Origin: Bradyrhizobium sp. CCBAU 53340
GTDB taxonomy: Bacteria > Pseudomonadota > Alphaproteobacteria > Rhizobiales > Xanthobacteraceae
NCBI RefSeq assembly: GCF_015291645.1
Contig: NZ_CP030055.1
Span: 2,604,001 to 2,668,000, forward strand
Length of the DNA: 64,000 bases
Reading direction: 5' to 3'
The translations under genes were made by a program, and so were the position numbers. The notes beneath the pieces were generated by a model. The model had not been told where the DNA came from and ran no database searches. It saw only the letters and a list, made by a program, of their open reading frames with translations. Of the stretch, positions 1-8,006 are shown one piece after another. The first letter of the stretch is position 1. Every line of letters begins with the position of its first letter.

Positions 1-1
1 G

Positions 2-154
2 GCCGACAACACCGCTGTGGTGCATAACATGGATTCGCCGGTCGTGTTTCCATACAAGCCGCCGCAGATGCGCAAGATCTTTGCCGCATTCACCGCAATG
101 CTGTCGCGGCATGCCAAGGAGGCTGCGATGGCGGGCGTCGGGAGTGCAGCATGA
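2..154 (+). CDS. C-terminal fragment of an unidentified protein
   Basis: An open frame enters from the left edge and gives 50 residues before a TGA stop. The stop overlaps the ATG of the decarboxylase downstream (ATGA), which suggests an operon with translational coupling. The tail contains FPYKPPQMRKIF followed by a short amphipathic stretch. I do not recognise the family from this fragment. The true start lies outside the window. Confidence 0.6.
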   Translation, partial: ADNTAVVHNMDSPVVFPYKPPQMRKIFAAFTAMLSRHAKEAAMAGVGSAA

Positions 155-1647
155 ACGAGATCATCGGCAACACCCAAGCCGGCGTCACCAACAGATCGCT
201 CGATCCACAGGACTGGAGCGAGTTCCGTGCGCTCGCTCATCGCATGCTGGACGAGGCGATCGACGGCATCGCCAATGTTCGCGCGCGTCCGGTGTGGCAG
301 CCGATCCCGGACGAGGTCCGCGCGGCGGTCAGAACCGACCTGCCGCGCGAGGCGACCGATCTCGCCGAGGTCTATCGCGAATTCTCCGAGCATGTCGCGC
401 CCCATGCGACCGGCAACGTTCATCCGGGTTTCATGGGCTGGGTGCATGGCGGCGGCACCGCGGTCGGCATGGTCGCGGAGATGCTCGCAGCCGGCCTCAA
501 TGCCAATCTCGGCGGACGCGATCACATGCCGATCGAGGTCGAGCGTCAGATCGTCGAATGGATGCGCGGCCTGTTCGGCTTTCCGCAAGGCGCGAGCGGC
601 ATCTTCGTCACCGGCACGTCGATGGCCAATCTGATGGCGGTGCTGGTGGCGCGCACGAACGCGCTCGGCACGATGGTGCGGCAGCACGGCATCGGCAATG
701 ACGGCGCGCTGCTCACGGCCTACGCGTCGAAAGCCGCGCATGGCTGCATCTCCCGTGCGATGGACATCGCCGGTTTCGGCACCGACGCGCTGCGCAAGAT
801 CGATGTCGATGCCGAGCATCGCATCGATGTCGCAGCACTGCGGGCGCAGATCGCTGCCGATCGCGAGGTCGGATTCAAGCCGTTCCTCGTGACGGCATCG
901 GCCGGAACCGTCGATATCGGAGCGATCGACGATCTCAAGGCGATCGCGGAGTTGTGCCGCGAAGAAGGCGTCTGGTTTCATGTCGATGGCGCCTTCGGCG
1001 CGCTGGCGATCCTTTCGCCCGAGCTCGCACCGTTGCTCGAGGGCATCGGGCTCGCGGACTCGATCGCGCTCGACTTCCACAAATGGGGGCAGGTGCCCTA
1101 CGACGCCGGCTTTCTGCTGGTGCGCGATGGCGAACGGCACCGGCAGGCCTTCGCGCACCCAGCGGCGTATCTGAGCCGCGAGGCGAGGGGGCTCGCGGCC
1201 GGCGCGGTATGGCCGTGCGATCTCGGTCCGGATCTGTCGCGCGGCTTCCGCGCGCTGAAGACGTGGTTCACGCTGAAAACATTCGGCACCGACCGGCTGG
1301 GCGCGGTGATCGCGCGAAGCTGCGCGCTCGCAAAATATCTGGAGACCCGCGTGCTCGCCGACCCCAGGCTCGAGCTGCTCGCGCCGGTCAATCTCAACAT
1401 CGTCTGCTTCCGCTACCGCGCCGGCGATGCGGTCAATCGCGAGATCGTCGCTGACGTCCAGGAATCCGGCATCGCCGCGCCGTCGAGCACGACGCTCGAC
1501 GGCAAGTTCGCGATCCGCGCCGCGATCGTCAATCATCGCACCGCGGAGACGGATATCGATGCGCTGGTCGCGGCCGTGCTGGAGTTCGGCGCGAAGCGCA
1601 GCGGCGGCGTGATCGAGATCGAGGCGCCGCCGCTCGCGGCGCAGTGA
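151..1647 (+). CDS. PLP-dependent group II (aromatic amino acid-type) decarboxylase
   Basis: This 498-residue protein has the fold-type I PLP decarboxylase layout, and the length is normal for the family. HVDGAFG contains the aspartate expected to pair with the PLP pyridine nitrogen (about D279). LDFHKWGQVPYDAG contains the Schiff-base lysine (about K311). The N-terminal part includes HPGFMGWVHGG and a GTSMANLMA phosphate-cup region. Family members decarboxylate aromatic or acidic amino acids to amines; the substrate cannot be read from the sequence. The start ATG overlaps the upstream stop codon, so the gene is probably the last of an operon. A strong hairpin terminator follows the stop. Confidence 0.85.
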   Translation: MNEIIGNTQAGVTNRSLDPQDWSEFRALAHRMLDEAIDGIANVRARPVWQPIPDEVRAAVRTDLPREATDLAEVYREFSEHVAPHATGNVHPGFMGWVHGGGTAVGMVAEMLAAGLNANLGGRDHMPIEVERQIVEWMRGLFGFPQGASGIFVTGTSMANLMAVLVARTNALGTMVRQHGIGNDGALLTAYASKAAHGCISRAMDIAGFGTDALRKIDVDAEHRIDVAALRAQIAADREVGFKPFLVTASAGTVDIGAIDDLKAIAELCREEGVWFHVDGAFGALAILSPELAPLLEGIGLADSIALDFHKWGQVPYDAGFLLVRDGERHRQAFAHPAAYLSREARGLAAGAVWPCDLGPDLSRGFRALKTWFTLKTFGTDRLGAVIARSCALAKYLETRVLADPRLELLAPVNLNIVCFRYRAGDAVNREIVADVQESGIAAPSSTTLDGKFAIRAAIVNHRTAETDIDALVAAVLEFGAKRSGGVIEIEAPPLAAQ

Positions 1648-1661
1648 TGTCACGATAAAAC

Positions 1662-1695
1662 AAAAACGCCCCGGACCTGGTCCGGGGCGTTTTTG
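1662..1695. terminator. Bidirectional intrinsic terminator between the decarboxylase and flbT
   Basis: A stem of ACGCCCCGGA paired with TCCGGGGCGT encloses a 5-base loop. It is flanked by an A-run on the left and a T-run on the right, so it can act in both directions. It lies between the converging decarboxylase and flbT genes. Confidence 0.85.
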
Positions 1696-1714
1696 CTTGG
1701 GACGGACGAAGCGC

Positions 1715-2152
1715 TCAGGCGGCTGAGCTGACGTCGCCCTTAACGTCACTTTTGGGATGCGTCGCCTCGTACTGGTCCCGCAACTTCTCTTCGTAGGCGA
1801 TCAGCTTGCGGGCATCTTTCAGCGCCCGGTAGAGGTCGCCGCTCATGATGTTGTTGTTGATGCCCTCGATGATGGACCAAGCGCTGGGCACTGCGGTGAC
1901 GATATCACGCACGAGGTTGAAATAGGTGCCGTGCTGGGTCTGCGGGTCCGGCGAGATATACATGAGCTGAACCGCGAGATAGACGAGCTTGGCGGGCGTG
2001 TCTGCGGTCTCCGGCGTAAGGATGTCGCGCTCGCGCAGGATCGGCACGTTCTCGCCGTCGATCAGAAGGCGGGCGCGCTGATCGGTGTTGGTGATCACGC
2101 AGTTGCCGACGATGATGCGTTCGTGTGGCTTGAGCTCGACCTTGAGGGCCAT
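1715..2152 (-). CDS. flbT: Flagellin mRNA regulator FlbT
   Basis: This 145-residue protein matches the FlbT family in length and layout: N-terminal LKVELKPHERIIVGNCVITN, then ILRERDIL and a helical C-terminus with YRALKDARKLI. In Caulobacter FlbT acts after transcription, binding the flagellin mRNA leader and limiting flagellin synthesis until hook assembly is complete; that role is inferred here. It is divergent from the first flagellin gene, with a 323-base shared upstream region, and flaF lies beyond the two flagellins. The target leaders are therefore likely those of the two adjacent flagellins. Confidence 0.93.
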   Translation of the reverse strand: MALKVELKPHERIIVGNCVITNTDQRARLLIDGENVPILRERDILTPETADTPAKLVYLAVQLMYISPDPQTQHGTYFNLVRDIVTAVPSAWSIIEGINNNIMSGDLYRALKDARKLIAYEEKLRDQYEATHPKSDVKGDVSSAA

Positions 2153-2475
2153 GCCTGTTCTCCATCAACCCTGTTGTAACGAACCGTCGCCGTGCTCGCG
2201 CAATGAAGGCGATCGACCGTGATTTGGAGCCGATCCTTGCGCAACATAGTTAACCGGGCGTAAACGACCGCCGTTGCGAGTAAAAGAGCAGCAATATCAA
2301 TATTGTGCGCGATATTCCGGTCCGTCCGTCGCACTTACGAAGGGGGCATCGCGTGCGGTCGCGGAAAAAGCGGGGGGTTCATTTCACGGATTGTTAGAGG
2401 CTTGGACGCACGGTCCGCGGGTCATCTGATCAATCATGGTCAGATAGGACGCGTAGCTACCAGAAAGGTAACAGT
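2153..2475. promoter_or_regulatory. Divergent flbT / flagellin upstream region
   Basis: This 323-base gene-free stretch must contain the promoters and leaders of flbT and the first flagellin. A near CtrA box, TTAA-N7-TAAA, lies at 2250-2264, one mismatch from consensus. An inverted repeat AATATC/GATATT is at 2293-2316. A weak ribosome site (AAGG) precedes the flagellin ATG. No convincing sigma-54 or sigma-28 promoter was found for the flagellin. The long leader could be the target of FlbT (inference). Confidence 0.45.
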
Positions 2476-4083
2476 ATGTCCGGTATCGTTCTCTCCGCAT
2501 CGGTTCGCCAGAACCTGCTCTCCCTCCAGTCCACCGCTGACCTCCTCGCCACCACCCAGTCCCGTCTGTCGACTGGCCGCAAGGTGAACTCGGCTCTCGA
2601 TAACCCCACCAACTTCTTCACCGCTCAGGGCCTCGACAACCGCGCCAGCGACATCGGCAATCTGCTCGATGGCATCGGTAACGGCGTTCAGGTTCTCCAG
2701 GCTGCCAACACCGGCATCACCTCGCTGCAGAAGCTGGTGGACAGCGCCAAGTCGATCGCCAACCAGGTGCTGCAGAGCCCGACGGGCTACTCCACCAAGT
2801 CGACCGTGACCTCGACCGCCATCACCGGCGCGACCGCCAGCAACCTGCTGGGCACCGGCTACACCAACAACACGGCCGTTGGTACCGCCGTGCTGAACGA
2901 CAACACCGGCACTGCGGTCAACATCACGGCCTCCACCCAGCTGGTTGGCACCGCGGGTGCCACGTCCGACGACCTCAGCACCGCCATCACCAACGGTTCG
3001 GTCCTGACGGTCAACGGCAAGACCATCACGTTCGACAACACCGTGACCACCTCGACCCAGGACGCCGCCGGCAACTTCACCATCGGTATCAAGTCGACCA
3101 GCACGTTGACGGTGGGCACTGTGCTCTCCGCGATCGACACCATCACCGGTACCGGCACGGCTTCGACCGTCGCGAGTGGCAAGCTCACGCTGAGCACCGG
3201 CACGACCTCGGATCTCACGATCTCGGGTACGGGCAACGTGCTCGCCGCGCTGGGTCTCACCGCCGGCACGACCGCCCGCACTCCGCCTGCCATCTCGGGC
3301 CAGACGTTGTCGATCGCCGCCACCGGCGGCGGCACCGCCGTCAGTGTTACCTTCGGCACCGGCACCGGCCAAGTCTCGACGCTGAACGGGCTCAACTCGG
3401 CGCTGGCGGCCAACAACCTGCAGGCCTCGATCGACTCGACCGGCGTGATCTCGATCACGACCACGAACGATGCGGCGTCCTCGACGATCGGCACGCTCAG
3501 CGGCACGGCCTTTACCTCTACCGGCCCGTTCCACAGCGCTGCCATTTCGGCTCCGGTCGCCGATCCGACCTCGCAGACCCAGCGTGCAAGCCTGGTCGCG
3601 CAGTACAACAACGTGCTCGCGCAGATCAACACGACCGCGCAGGACGCGTCCTTCAACGGCGTCAACCTGCTCAACGGCGACACGCTGAAGCTGACGTTCA
3701 ACGAAACCGGCAAGTCGACGCTGAGCATCACCGGTGTGACCTTCAACACCGCCGGTCTCGGCATCTCGAGCCTCGCCTCGGGCACCGACTTCCTGGACAA
3801 CGCTTCGGCCAACAAGGTCCTGACCACGCTCAATGCCGCCAGCAGCACGCTGCGTTCGGAAGCATCGACGCTGGGTTCGAACCTGTCGGTCGTGCAGATC
3901 CGCCAGGACTTCAACAAGAACCTGATCAACGTGCTCCAGACCGGTTCGTCCAACCTGACGCTGGCCGACACCAACGAGGAAGCGGCCAACAGCCAGGCGC
4001 TGTCGACCCGCCAGTCGATCGCGGTCTCGGCACTGTCGCTGGCCAACCAGTCGCAGCAGAGCGTGTTGCAGCTCCTGCGCTGA
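2476..4083 (+). CDS. fliC: Flagellin, copy 1
   Basis: This 535-residue flagellin has the conserved N-terminal D0/D1 helices (IVLSASVRQNLLSLQST; NFFTAQGLDNRASDI; the GVQVLQAANTGI stretch) and the C-terminal D1/D0 helices (RQDFNKNLINVLQ; SLANQSQQSVLQLLR). The variable middle, about residues 120-370, is rich in Thr, Gly, Ser and Asn. No Trp or Cys is evident. The size fits the larger flagellins of the subpolar flagellum of bradyrhizobia rather than the short lateral ones (family knowledge). The neighbouring gene is a close paralogue. A strong terminator follows, so each flagellin is probably a single-gene transcript. Confidence 0.95.
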   Translation: MSGIVLSASVRQNLLSLQSTADLLATTQSRLSTGRKVNSALDNPTNFFTAQGLDNRASDIGNLLDGIGNGVQVLQAANTGITSLQKLVDSAKSIANQVLQSPTGYSTKSTVTSTAITGATASNLLGTGYTNNTAVGTAVLNDNTGTAVNITASTQLVGTAGATSDDLSTAITNGSVLTVNGKTITFDNTVTTSTQDAAGNFTIGIKSTSTLTVGTVLSAIDTITGTGTASTVASGKLTLSTGTTSDLTISGTGNVLAALGLTAGTTARTPPAISGQTLSIAATGGGTAVSVTFGTGTGQVSTLNGLNSALAANNLQASIDSTGVISITTTNDAASSTIGTLSGTAFTSTGPFHSAAISAPVADPTSQTQRASLVAQYNNVLAQINTTAQDASFNGVNLLNGDTLKLTFNETGKSTLSITGVTFNTAGLGISSLASGTDFLDNASANKVLTTLNAASSTLRSEASTLGSNLSVVQIRQDFNKNLINVLQTGSSNLTLADTNEEAANSQALSTRQSIAVSALSLANQSQQSVLQLLR

Positions 4084-4113
4084 TACGCGGCGAAAATCGC
4101 CAGTCAAGGCATG

Positions 4114-4143
4114 GCGGCGGGGCTTTTGCCCCGCCGCTTTTTT
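4114..4143 (+). terminator. Intrinsic terminator of flagellin copy 1
   Basis: A perfect 10-base-pair stem, GCGGCGGGGC with GCCCCGCCGC, has a TTTT loop and is followed directly by six T residues. Confidence 0.93.
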
Positions 4144-4188
4144 GTTGCGCGGCGCGGCTCGCGCGGAGCCGGGGGGAACCGCGGCGGG

Positions 4189-4238
4189 TTAACGCATTGT
4201 TAACCTTGCGGCTTAAGCCGCCATTAACCTTAATTTAA
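4189..4238 (+). promoter_or_regulatory. Array of CtrA-type TTAA half-sites upstream of flagellin copy 2
   Basis: Five TTAA tetramers start at 4189, 4200, 4213, 4224 and 4235. Three pairs fit the CtrA consensus TTAA-N7-TTAA exactly (4189-4203, 4213-4227, 4224-4238), two of them sharing a half-site. TTAA is rare in this high-GC DNA. The array lies about 90-140 bases before the flagellin ATG. Confidence 0.7.
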
Positions 4239-4328
4239 AGGAGACCTTCTAAGACTGGACGAAAGTACAGTCCCCGATCGGCGAGTCCCGATTCGTACAG
4301 CGTCGCGCTTCAAGAGGAAGATCCGCCA

Positions 4329-5939
4329 ATGTCCAACATCGTTCTCTCGGCATCAGTTCGCCAGAACCTGTTGTCGCTGCAGTCGACAGCCGACCTGCTC
4401 GCCACCACGCAGCAGCGGCTTGCGAGCGGCAAGAAGGTCAATACGGCGCTGGACAACCCGACGAACTTCTTTACCGCTCAGGGCCTCGACAATCGCGCCA
4501 GTGACATCGCCAATCTCCTGGACGGCATCAGCAACGGCGTGCAGGTGCTGCAGGCCGCCAATACCGGCATCACCTCGCTGCAGAAGCTGGTGGATAGCGC
4601 GAAGTCGATCGCCAGCCAGGTGCTGCAAAGCCCGACAGGCTATTCGCCCAAGTCCAACGTGACGGCGGCCGCGATCCCCGGGGCAACCGCCAACAACCTG
4701 CTCGGCACGGCATACACTAACAACACGGTCACCGGCAGCACTGTTACCAACGACAATACCACGACGGCCGCCAACATCACGGCTGCGACCCGGTTGGTTG
4801 GCACGGCGGGCGCCTCATCCGATGACCTCGGCACGGTCATCACCAACGGTTCGGTTCTGACGGTCAACGGCAAGACCATCACGTTCTCGACCGCGCAAAC
4901 CACCTCGACGACGGACTCATTTGGCAACGTCACGATCGGCATCGGCACCGGCAGCACCCTCACGGTGCAGACCGTGCTGAACGCGATCGATGGCATCACG
5001 GGCACCGGTACGGCGTCGACCGTCAACGGCAGCGGCCAGCTCGTGCTCAGCACCGGTACCGCCCAGGATCTGGCGATCTCCGGCTCAGGCAACGTGCTCA
5101 CGGCGCTGGGCCTTTCCGCCGGCACCACCGCCCGCATCCCGCCCCCTCTCAGCGGCAAGACCTTGACGATCGGCGCCACTGGCAGCGGCTCTGCCGTCAG
5201 CATCACCTTCGGCGCCGGCACCGGCCAGGTTTCCACTCTCAATCAGCTCAATGCGGCGCTCGCGTCGAACAATCTGCAGGCCACCATCGACCCGACGGGG
5301 CACCTCAACATCGTAACTTCCAACGATGCGGCTTCCTTGACGATCGGCGCAATCGGTGGCACAGCCGCGGCGAGTGGTCAGCCCTTCTATGGTCTGATCG
5401 CGCAGCCGCCCGTGGCTGACGCGAATTCGCAGTCGACGCGCGCCAATCTCGTCGCGCAGTACAACAACGTGCTCGCGCAGATCAACACTACCGCGCAGGA
5501 CTCCTCCTTCAACGGAGTCAACCTGCTGAACGGCGATACGCTTAAACTCGTGTTCAACGAGACTGGACGTTCGACATTGACCATCCAGGGCGTGACCCTC
5601 GACGACGCCGGCCTCAGCCTTGCGCCCTTGAACCAGGGCGTTGATTTCCTCGATTCGAATTCGGCGAACGCCATCCTGACCTCGCTCAACGCGGCCAGTA
5701 CCACTCTGCGCTCCGAAGCGTCGACGCTCGGTTCCAACCTGTCGATCGTGCAGATCCGTCAGGACTTCAGCAAGAATCTGATCAACGTGCTGCAGACCGG
5801 TTCGTCAAGTCTGACGCTTGCAGACACCAACGAGGAAGCGGCCAACAGCCAGGCGCTCTCGACGCGCCAGTCGATCGCGGTCTCCGCGCTGTCGCTCGCC
5901 AACCAGTCGCAGCAGAGTGTGCTTCAACTCCTCCGCTAA
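4329..5939 (+). CDS. fliC: Flagellin, copy 2
   Basis: This 536-residue flagellin is closely related to copy 1: the first about 110 and last about 110 residues are nearly identical, while the Thr/Gly-rich centre differs at many positions. The ribosome site AGAGGAAG lies a few bases before the ATG. The gene has its own terminator and a long upstream region with clustered TTAA motifs, so it can be regulated separately from copy 1. The shared ends assemble the filament core and the variable middle faces the medium (family knowledge). Which copy dominates the filament cannot be told from sequence. Confidence 0.95.
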   Translation: MSNIVLSASVRQNLLSLQSTADLLATTQQRLASGKKVNTALDNPTNFFTAQGLDNRASDIANLLDGISNGVQVLQAANTGITSLQKLVDSAKSIASQVLQSPTGYSPKSNVTAAAIPGATANNLLGTAYTNNTVTGSTVTNDNTTTAANITAATRLVGTAGASSDDLGTVITNGSVLTVNGKTITFSTAQTTSTTDSFGNVTIGIGTGSTLTVQTVLNAIDGITGTGTASTVNGSGQLVLSTGTAQDLAISGSGNVLTALGLSAGTTARIPPPLSGKTLTIGATGSGSAVSITFGAGTGQVSTLNQLNAALASNNLQATIDPTGHLNIVTSNDAASLTIGAIGGTAAASGQPFYGLIAQPPVADANSQSTRANLVAQYNNVLAQINTTAQDSSFNGVNLLNGDTLKLVFNETGRSTLTIQGVTLDDAGLSLAPLNQGVDFLDSNSANAILTSLNAASTTLRSEASTLGSNLSIVQIRQDFSKNLINVLQTGSSSLTLADTNEEAANSQALSTRQSIAVSALSLANQSQQSVLQLLR

Positions 5940-5972
5940 GCGATGAGTTGGTGACAACGCTTCCCAGGATTG

Positions 5973-6001
5973 CGGCGAGGCACAAACCTCGCCGTTTTTT
6001 T
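5973..6001 (+). terminator. Intrinsic terminator of flagellin copy 2
   Basis: An 8-base-pair stem, CGGCGAGG with CCTCGCCG, has a CACAAA loop followed by seven T residues. Confidence 0.92.
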
Positions 6002-6228
6002 GATCGAGATTCCTAAGACTCGATTAGTCGAAATCAGCACGGGACAAATCCGGCGATTTACACCTGAGGCGTTTGCGCTTAGCCTCAACTCGAGACGATA
6101 TCCGTGACCGTAATTGTCCGGAGTGTCTCCACTCTCTCACGTAAGCAAAATCTTAAGCGGTGCTGCCTAGGGTTGGGAAAGAAATCCTTAAGCCCGTACA
6201 ACGGGCGAGGAAACCTCCAGGGTGATCG

Positions 6229-6597
6229 ATGTCGAGTTCTGCTGCTTCGGCCTACGCGCGTGTCGCCACGACTACTGCGTCTCCTCGTGATATCGAAGCG
6301 CAGACGCTGCTGAAAGCTGCCAACAAGCTGCAGGACGCCGTCAATAGCGCCGATCCCTTCAACGAGCAGACGACACAGGCGTTGATGTTCAACCGCAAGC
6401 TCTGGACCATCTTTCTGAGCGAGGCGATGCGCGACAACAATCCGCAGCCGCTCGAGGTCCGCCAGAAGATCGCCAACATCAGCGTGTTCGTGCTGAGCCA
6501 GACCGCGGCGCTGCTGATGAGCCCGCAGCTCGATCACTTCCGCTCGCTGATCGAGATCAACCGGAACATTGCTGCCGGCCTGTCCGGCCGATCCTGA
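6229..6597 (+). CDS. flaF: Flagellar biosynthesis regulator FlaF
   Basis: This 122-residue helical protein matches FlaF, with A-Y-A-R-V near the N-terminus, LFNRKLWTIFLSEA-type central helix (here MFNRKLWTIFLSEAM) and a NISVFVLSQT segment. In Caulobacter FlaF is needed for flagellin synthesis or secretion and acts opposite to FlbT; the pairing with flbT on the other side of the two flagellins supports the same role here. The 289-base upstream stretch holds the flagellin terminator and two isolated TTAAG motifs but no clear promoter. A small unknown gene starts 12 bases after its stop. Confidence 0.92.
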   Translation: MSSSAASAYARVATTTASPRDIEAQTLLKAANKLQDAVNSADPFNEQTTQALMFNRKLWTIFLSEAMRDNNPQPLEVRQKIANISVFVLSQTAALLMSPQLDHFRSLIEINRNIAAGLSGRS

Positions 6598-6609
6598 CGG
6601 AGGCTCGTC

Positions 6610-6975
6610 GTGGCCGACCTCATGAGCATCCTGTCGAGCTCGTATAAGTCGGCGGGCATGTCGGCCCCGAGCAAGACGAAATACGTGCCGGTGGATTCCA
6701 GTCTCTACGAGGGCAACTGGACCGGCACCTATCCCGACGGCAAGAAGTTCTCGCTCAACATCTCCCAGATCAGCGGCTTCCGCGCCCAGGTCCACTACGA
6801 GAGCGGCTCCACGTCGCAGTATCAGCAGGTGTTGATCAAGGATTCTTCGTTTCGCTTCGGGAATACGAAGTTCACGCTGACCGCGAACGGCAAGGCGCAG
6901 ATCAAAAACGTCGTGACCGATCCCGCGACAGGCTCGAACTATCTCGACACGGCCGTTGCAGCCCGCGCCACGTGA
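6610..6975 (+). CDS. Small conserved-looking protein of unknown function in the flaF operon
   Basis: This 121-residue ORF uses a GTG start with a good GGAGG ribosome site six bases upstream, 12 bases after flaF. The N-terminus is Ser-rich (MSILSSSYKS). Residues about 30-115 read as a compact beta-rich domain with alternating hydrophobics: NWTGTYPDGKKFSLNISQI, then VHYESG and FGNTKFTLTANGKAQI. There is no signal peptide or membrane segment. I recognise no family. The position suggests a cytoplasmic accessory factor for flagellin handling (inference). It ends three bases before the converging FlaG-like gene. Confidence 0.75.
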   Translation: MADLMSILSSSYKSAGMSAPSKTKYVPVDSSLYEGNWTGTYPDGKKFSLNISQISGFRAQVHYESGSTSQYQQVLIKDSSFRFGNTKFTLTANGKAQIKNVVTDPATGSNYLDTAVAARAT

Positions 6976-6978
6976 TCG

Positions 6979-7341
6979 TCAGGCGCTGAGGTCCGTATTG
7001 AGCGGACGCGAAGGCTCAGACTTCAAATCCAGTGCATGAAAATAGGCCCGCCGGCGCAGCATCGCTTCGTCGGGGAATTGATCGACAACCCTATCGGTCT
7101 TTTCGTTCACAACCTGGAACACGAAGGACGCGGCCGCCTGGTTGAAAACCACCTGACGCGAAACGTTGTCGTTGTTGTTCTGCAAATCATTGCGCGCGGG
7201 CGCGCTCGTATCGCTCGCGGCGACCGTCTGGCCTACCGGCAAATCCGTCTGCACGGCATCGTTCGCCGCCGAATTCGACGTCGTGACGATCTGTACGGGG
7301 GCCGGGATCCCCACCGGCCTGATGCTGAAATCTGTACTCAT
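6979..7341 (-). CDS. FlaG-like flagellar protein
   Basis: This 120-residue protein has a disordered N-terminus (about 1-65; Ser, Ala, Asn, Asp-rich) and a C-terminal block FVFQVVNEKTDRVVDQFPDE. The block resembles the FlaG signature, in which a beta-strand pair ends in an (I/F)P-E/D motif. FlaG proteins influence filament length or flagellin export in other bacteria. The start ATG has a strong AGGAGG ribosome site. It converges with the flaF operon and lies downstream of flgN-like, about 160 bases away. Family assignment is by motif memory and could be wrong. Confidence 0.65.
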   Translation of the reverse strand: MSTDFSIRPVGIPAPVQIVTTSNSAANDAVQTDLPVGQTVAASDTSAPARNDLQNNNDNVSRQVVFNQAAASFVFQVVNEKTDRVVDQFPDEAMLRRRAYFHALDLKSEPSRPLNTDLSA

Positions 7342-7500
7342 GGCAGCCTCCTGGTTGCCTTACGTGAGTCAAATCCCAACCCCTCTCAATGCGCAACCAT
7401 GGAACACCAGGATTGAACACCTGGTTAGGAAACGTGCCTAACCGCGCGACGCTTTTGCCGCGCGGTTTTTCGTAAAATTGGAGATGGTTTCGGATTGCGC
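7342..7500. other. Gene-free stretch between the FlaG-like and FlgN-like genes
   Basis: It contains an inverted repeat ACCAGG/CCTGGT near 7407-7425 and a GC-rich hairpin CCGCGCG/CGCGCGG at about 7442-7466 that ends in a T-run in the plus direction. The hairpin is orientated to stop plus-strand transcripts, although both flanking genes are on the minus strand. The FlaG-like promoter should lie here but was not identified. Confidence 0.4.
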
Positions 7501-7995
7501 TCAGAGCGAGCGGCTGACCGCGAGCGGCGTGATGTGGCGCGGGCCGGGAGCCGCGCGGCGCCCCGCTGCGGTGTAGGTGTTCGGCACGTTGCGCTTCTGG
7601 ATCTCGGCATTGACGCCGCGCACGACGCTTTCGGAGACTGCGTGCGCGGTCGCGAGCACGGTAAGGTTGACCTGGAGCATGGCGCGGAAGGCGTCGTGAT
7701 GCCGGTGCAGCGTCGACAGCAGCTCGGGCGCGGATTTAGCAAGCTGTGCCTGGTTCGCCTTCAGCTGGCCGACGGCTCCGACGTAGCGCCGCGACAGCTC
7801 CTGCTTCTGGCCTTCCATCGTCATCGCCTCGCGGACCTTGCCGGCGCGGACCAGTTCGGTCTCGCGCTCGATCAGGCCGAGCAGGGCGTTCATCGCGTCC
7901 ATCAGGTCTTCGGCGAGCTTGCGCGCTGCGGCGCTCTCGGGCGTGCCGGGCCGCTGCGCAGGCATCGGCCGACGTGAGGCGTTGAAATGGTTCAT
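7501..7995 (-). CDS. flgN: FlgN-like flagellar export chaperone
   Basis: This 164-residue, mostly helical protein has ARKLAEDLMDAMNALLGLIERETELVRAGKVREA near the start, the layout of the FlgN family, which chaperones the hook-filament junction proteins FlgK and FlgL. The frame is open further upstream, but that part overlaps flgJ. The ATG at 7995 has an AAGG ribosome site and gives a family-like length. It follows flgJ by 11 bases in the flgI-flgJ-flgN operon. The C-terminal 40 residues are basic and probably disordered. Confidence 0.7.
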   Translation of the reverse strand: MNHFNASRRPMPAQRPGTPESAAARKLAEDLMDAMNALLGLIERETELVRAGKVREAMTMEGQKQELSRRYVGAVGQLKANQAQLAKSAPELLSTLHRHHDAFRAMLQVNLTVLATAHAVSESVVRGVNAEIQKRNVPNTYTAAGRRAAPGPRHITPLAVSRSL

Positions 7996-8006
7996 CTCGA
8001 AGGACC

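Noticed and set aside
2400..2475. Possible sigma-54 promoter for flagellin copy 1 (TTGGACGCACGGTCCGC)
   Set aside because: The GG and GC are 11 bases apart rather than 10, and the -24 box is not TGGCAC. No alternative with better match was found, so the flagellin promoter is left unassigned.
2440..4107. Long antisense ORF (555 codons) across flagellin copy 1
   Set aside because: It is a codon-bias shadow of the flagellin gene: low complexity, Arg/Gly-rich and without any domain.
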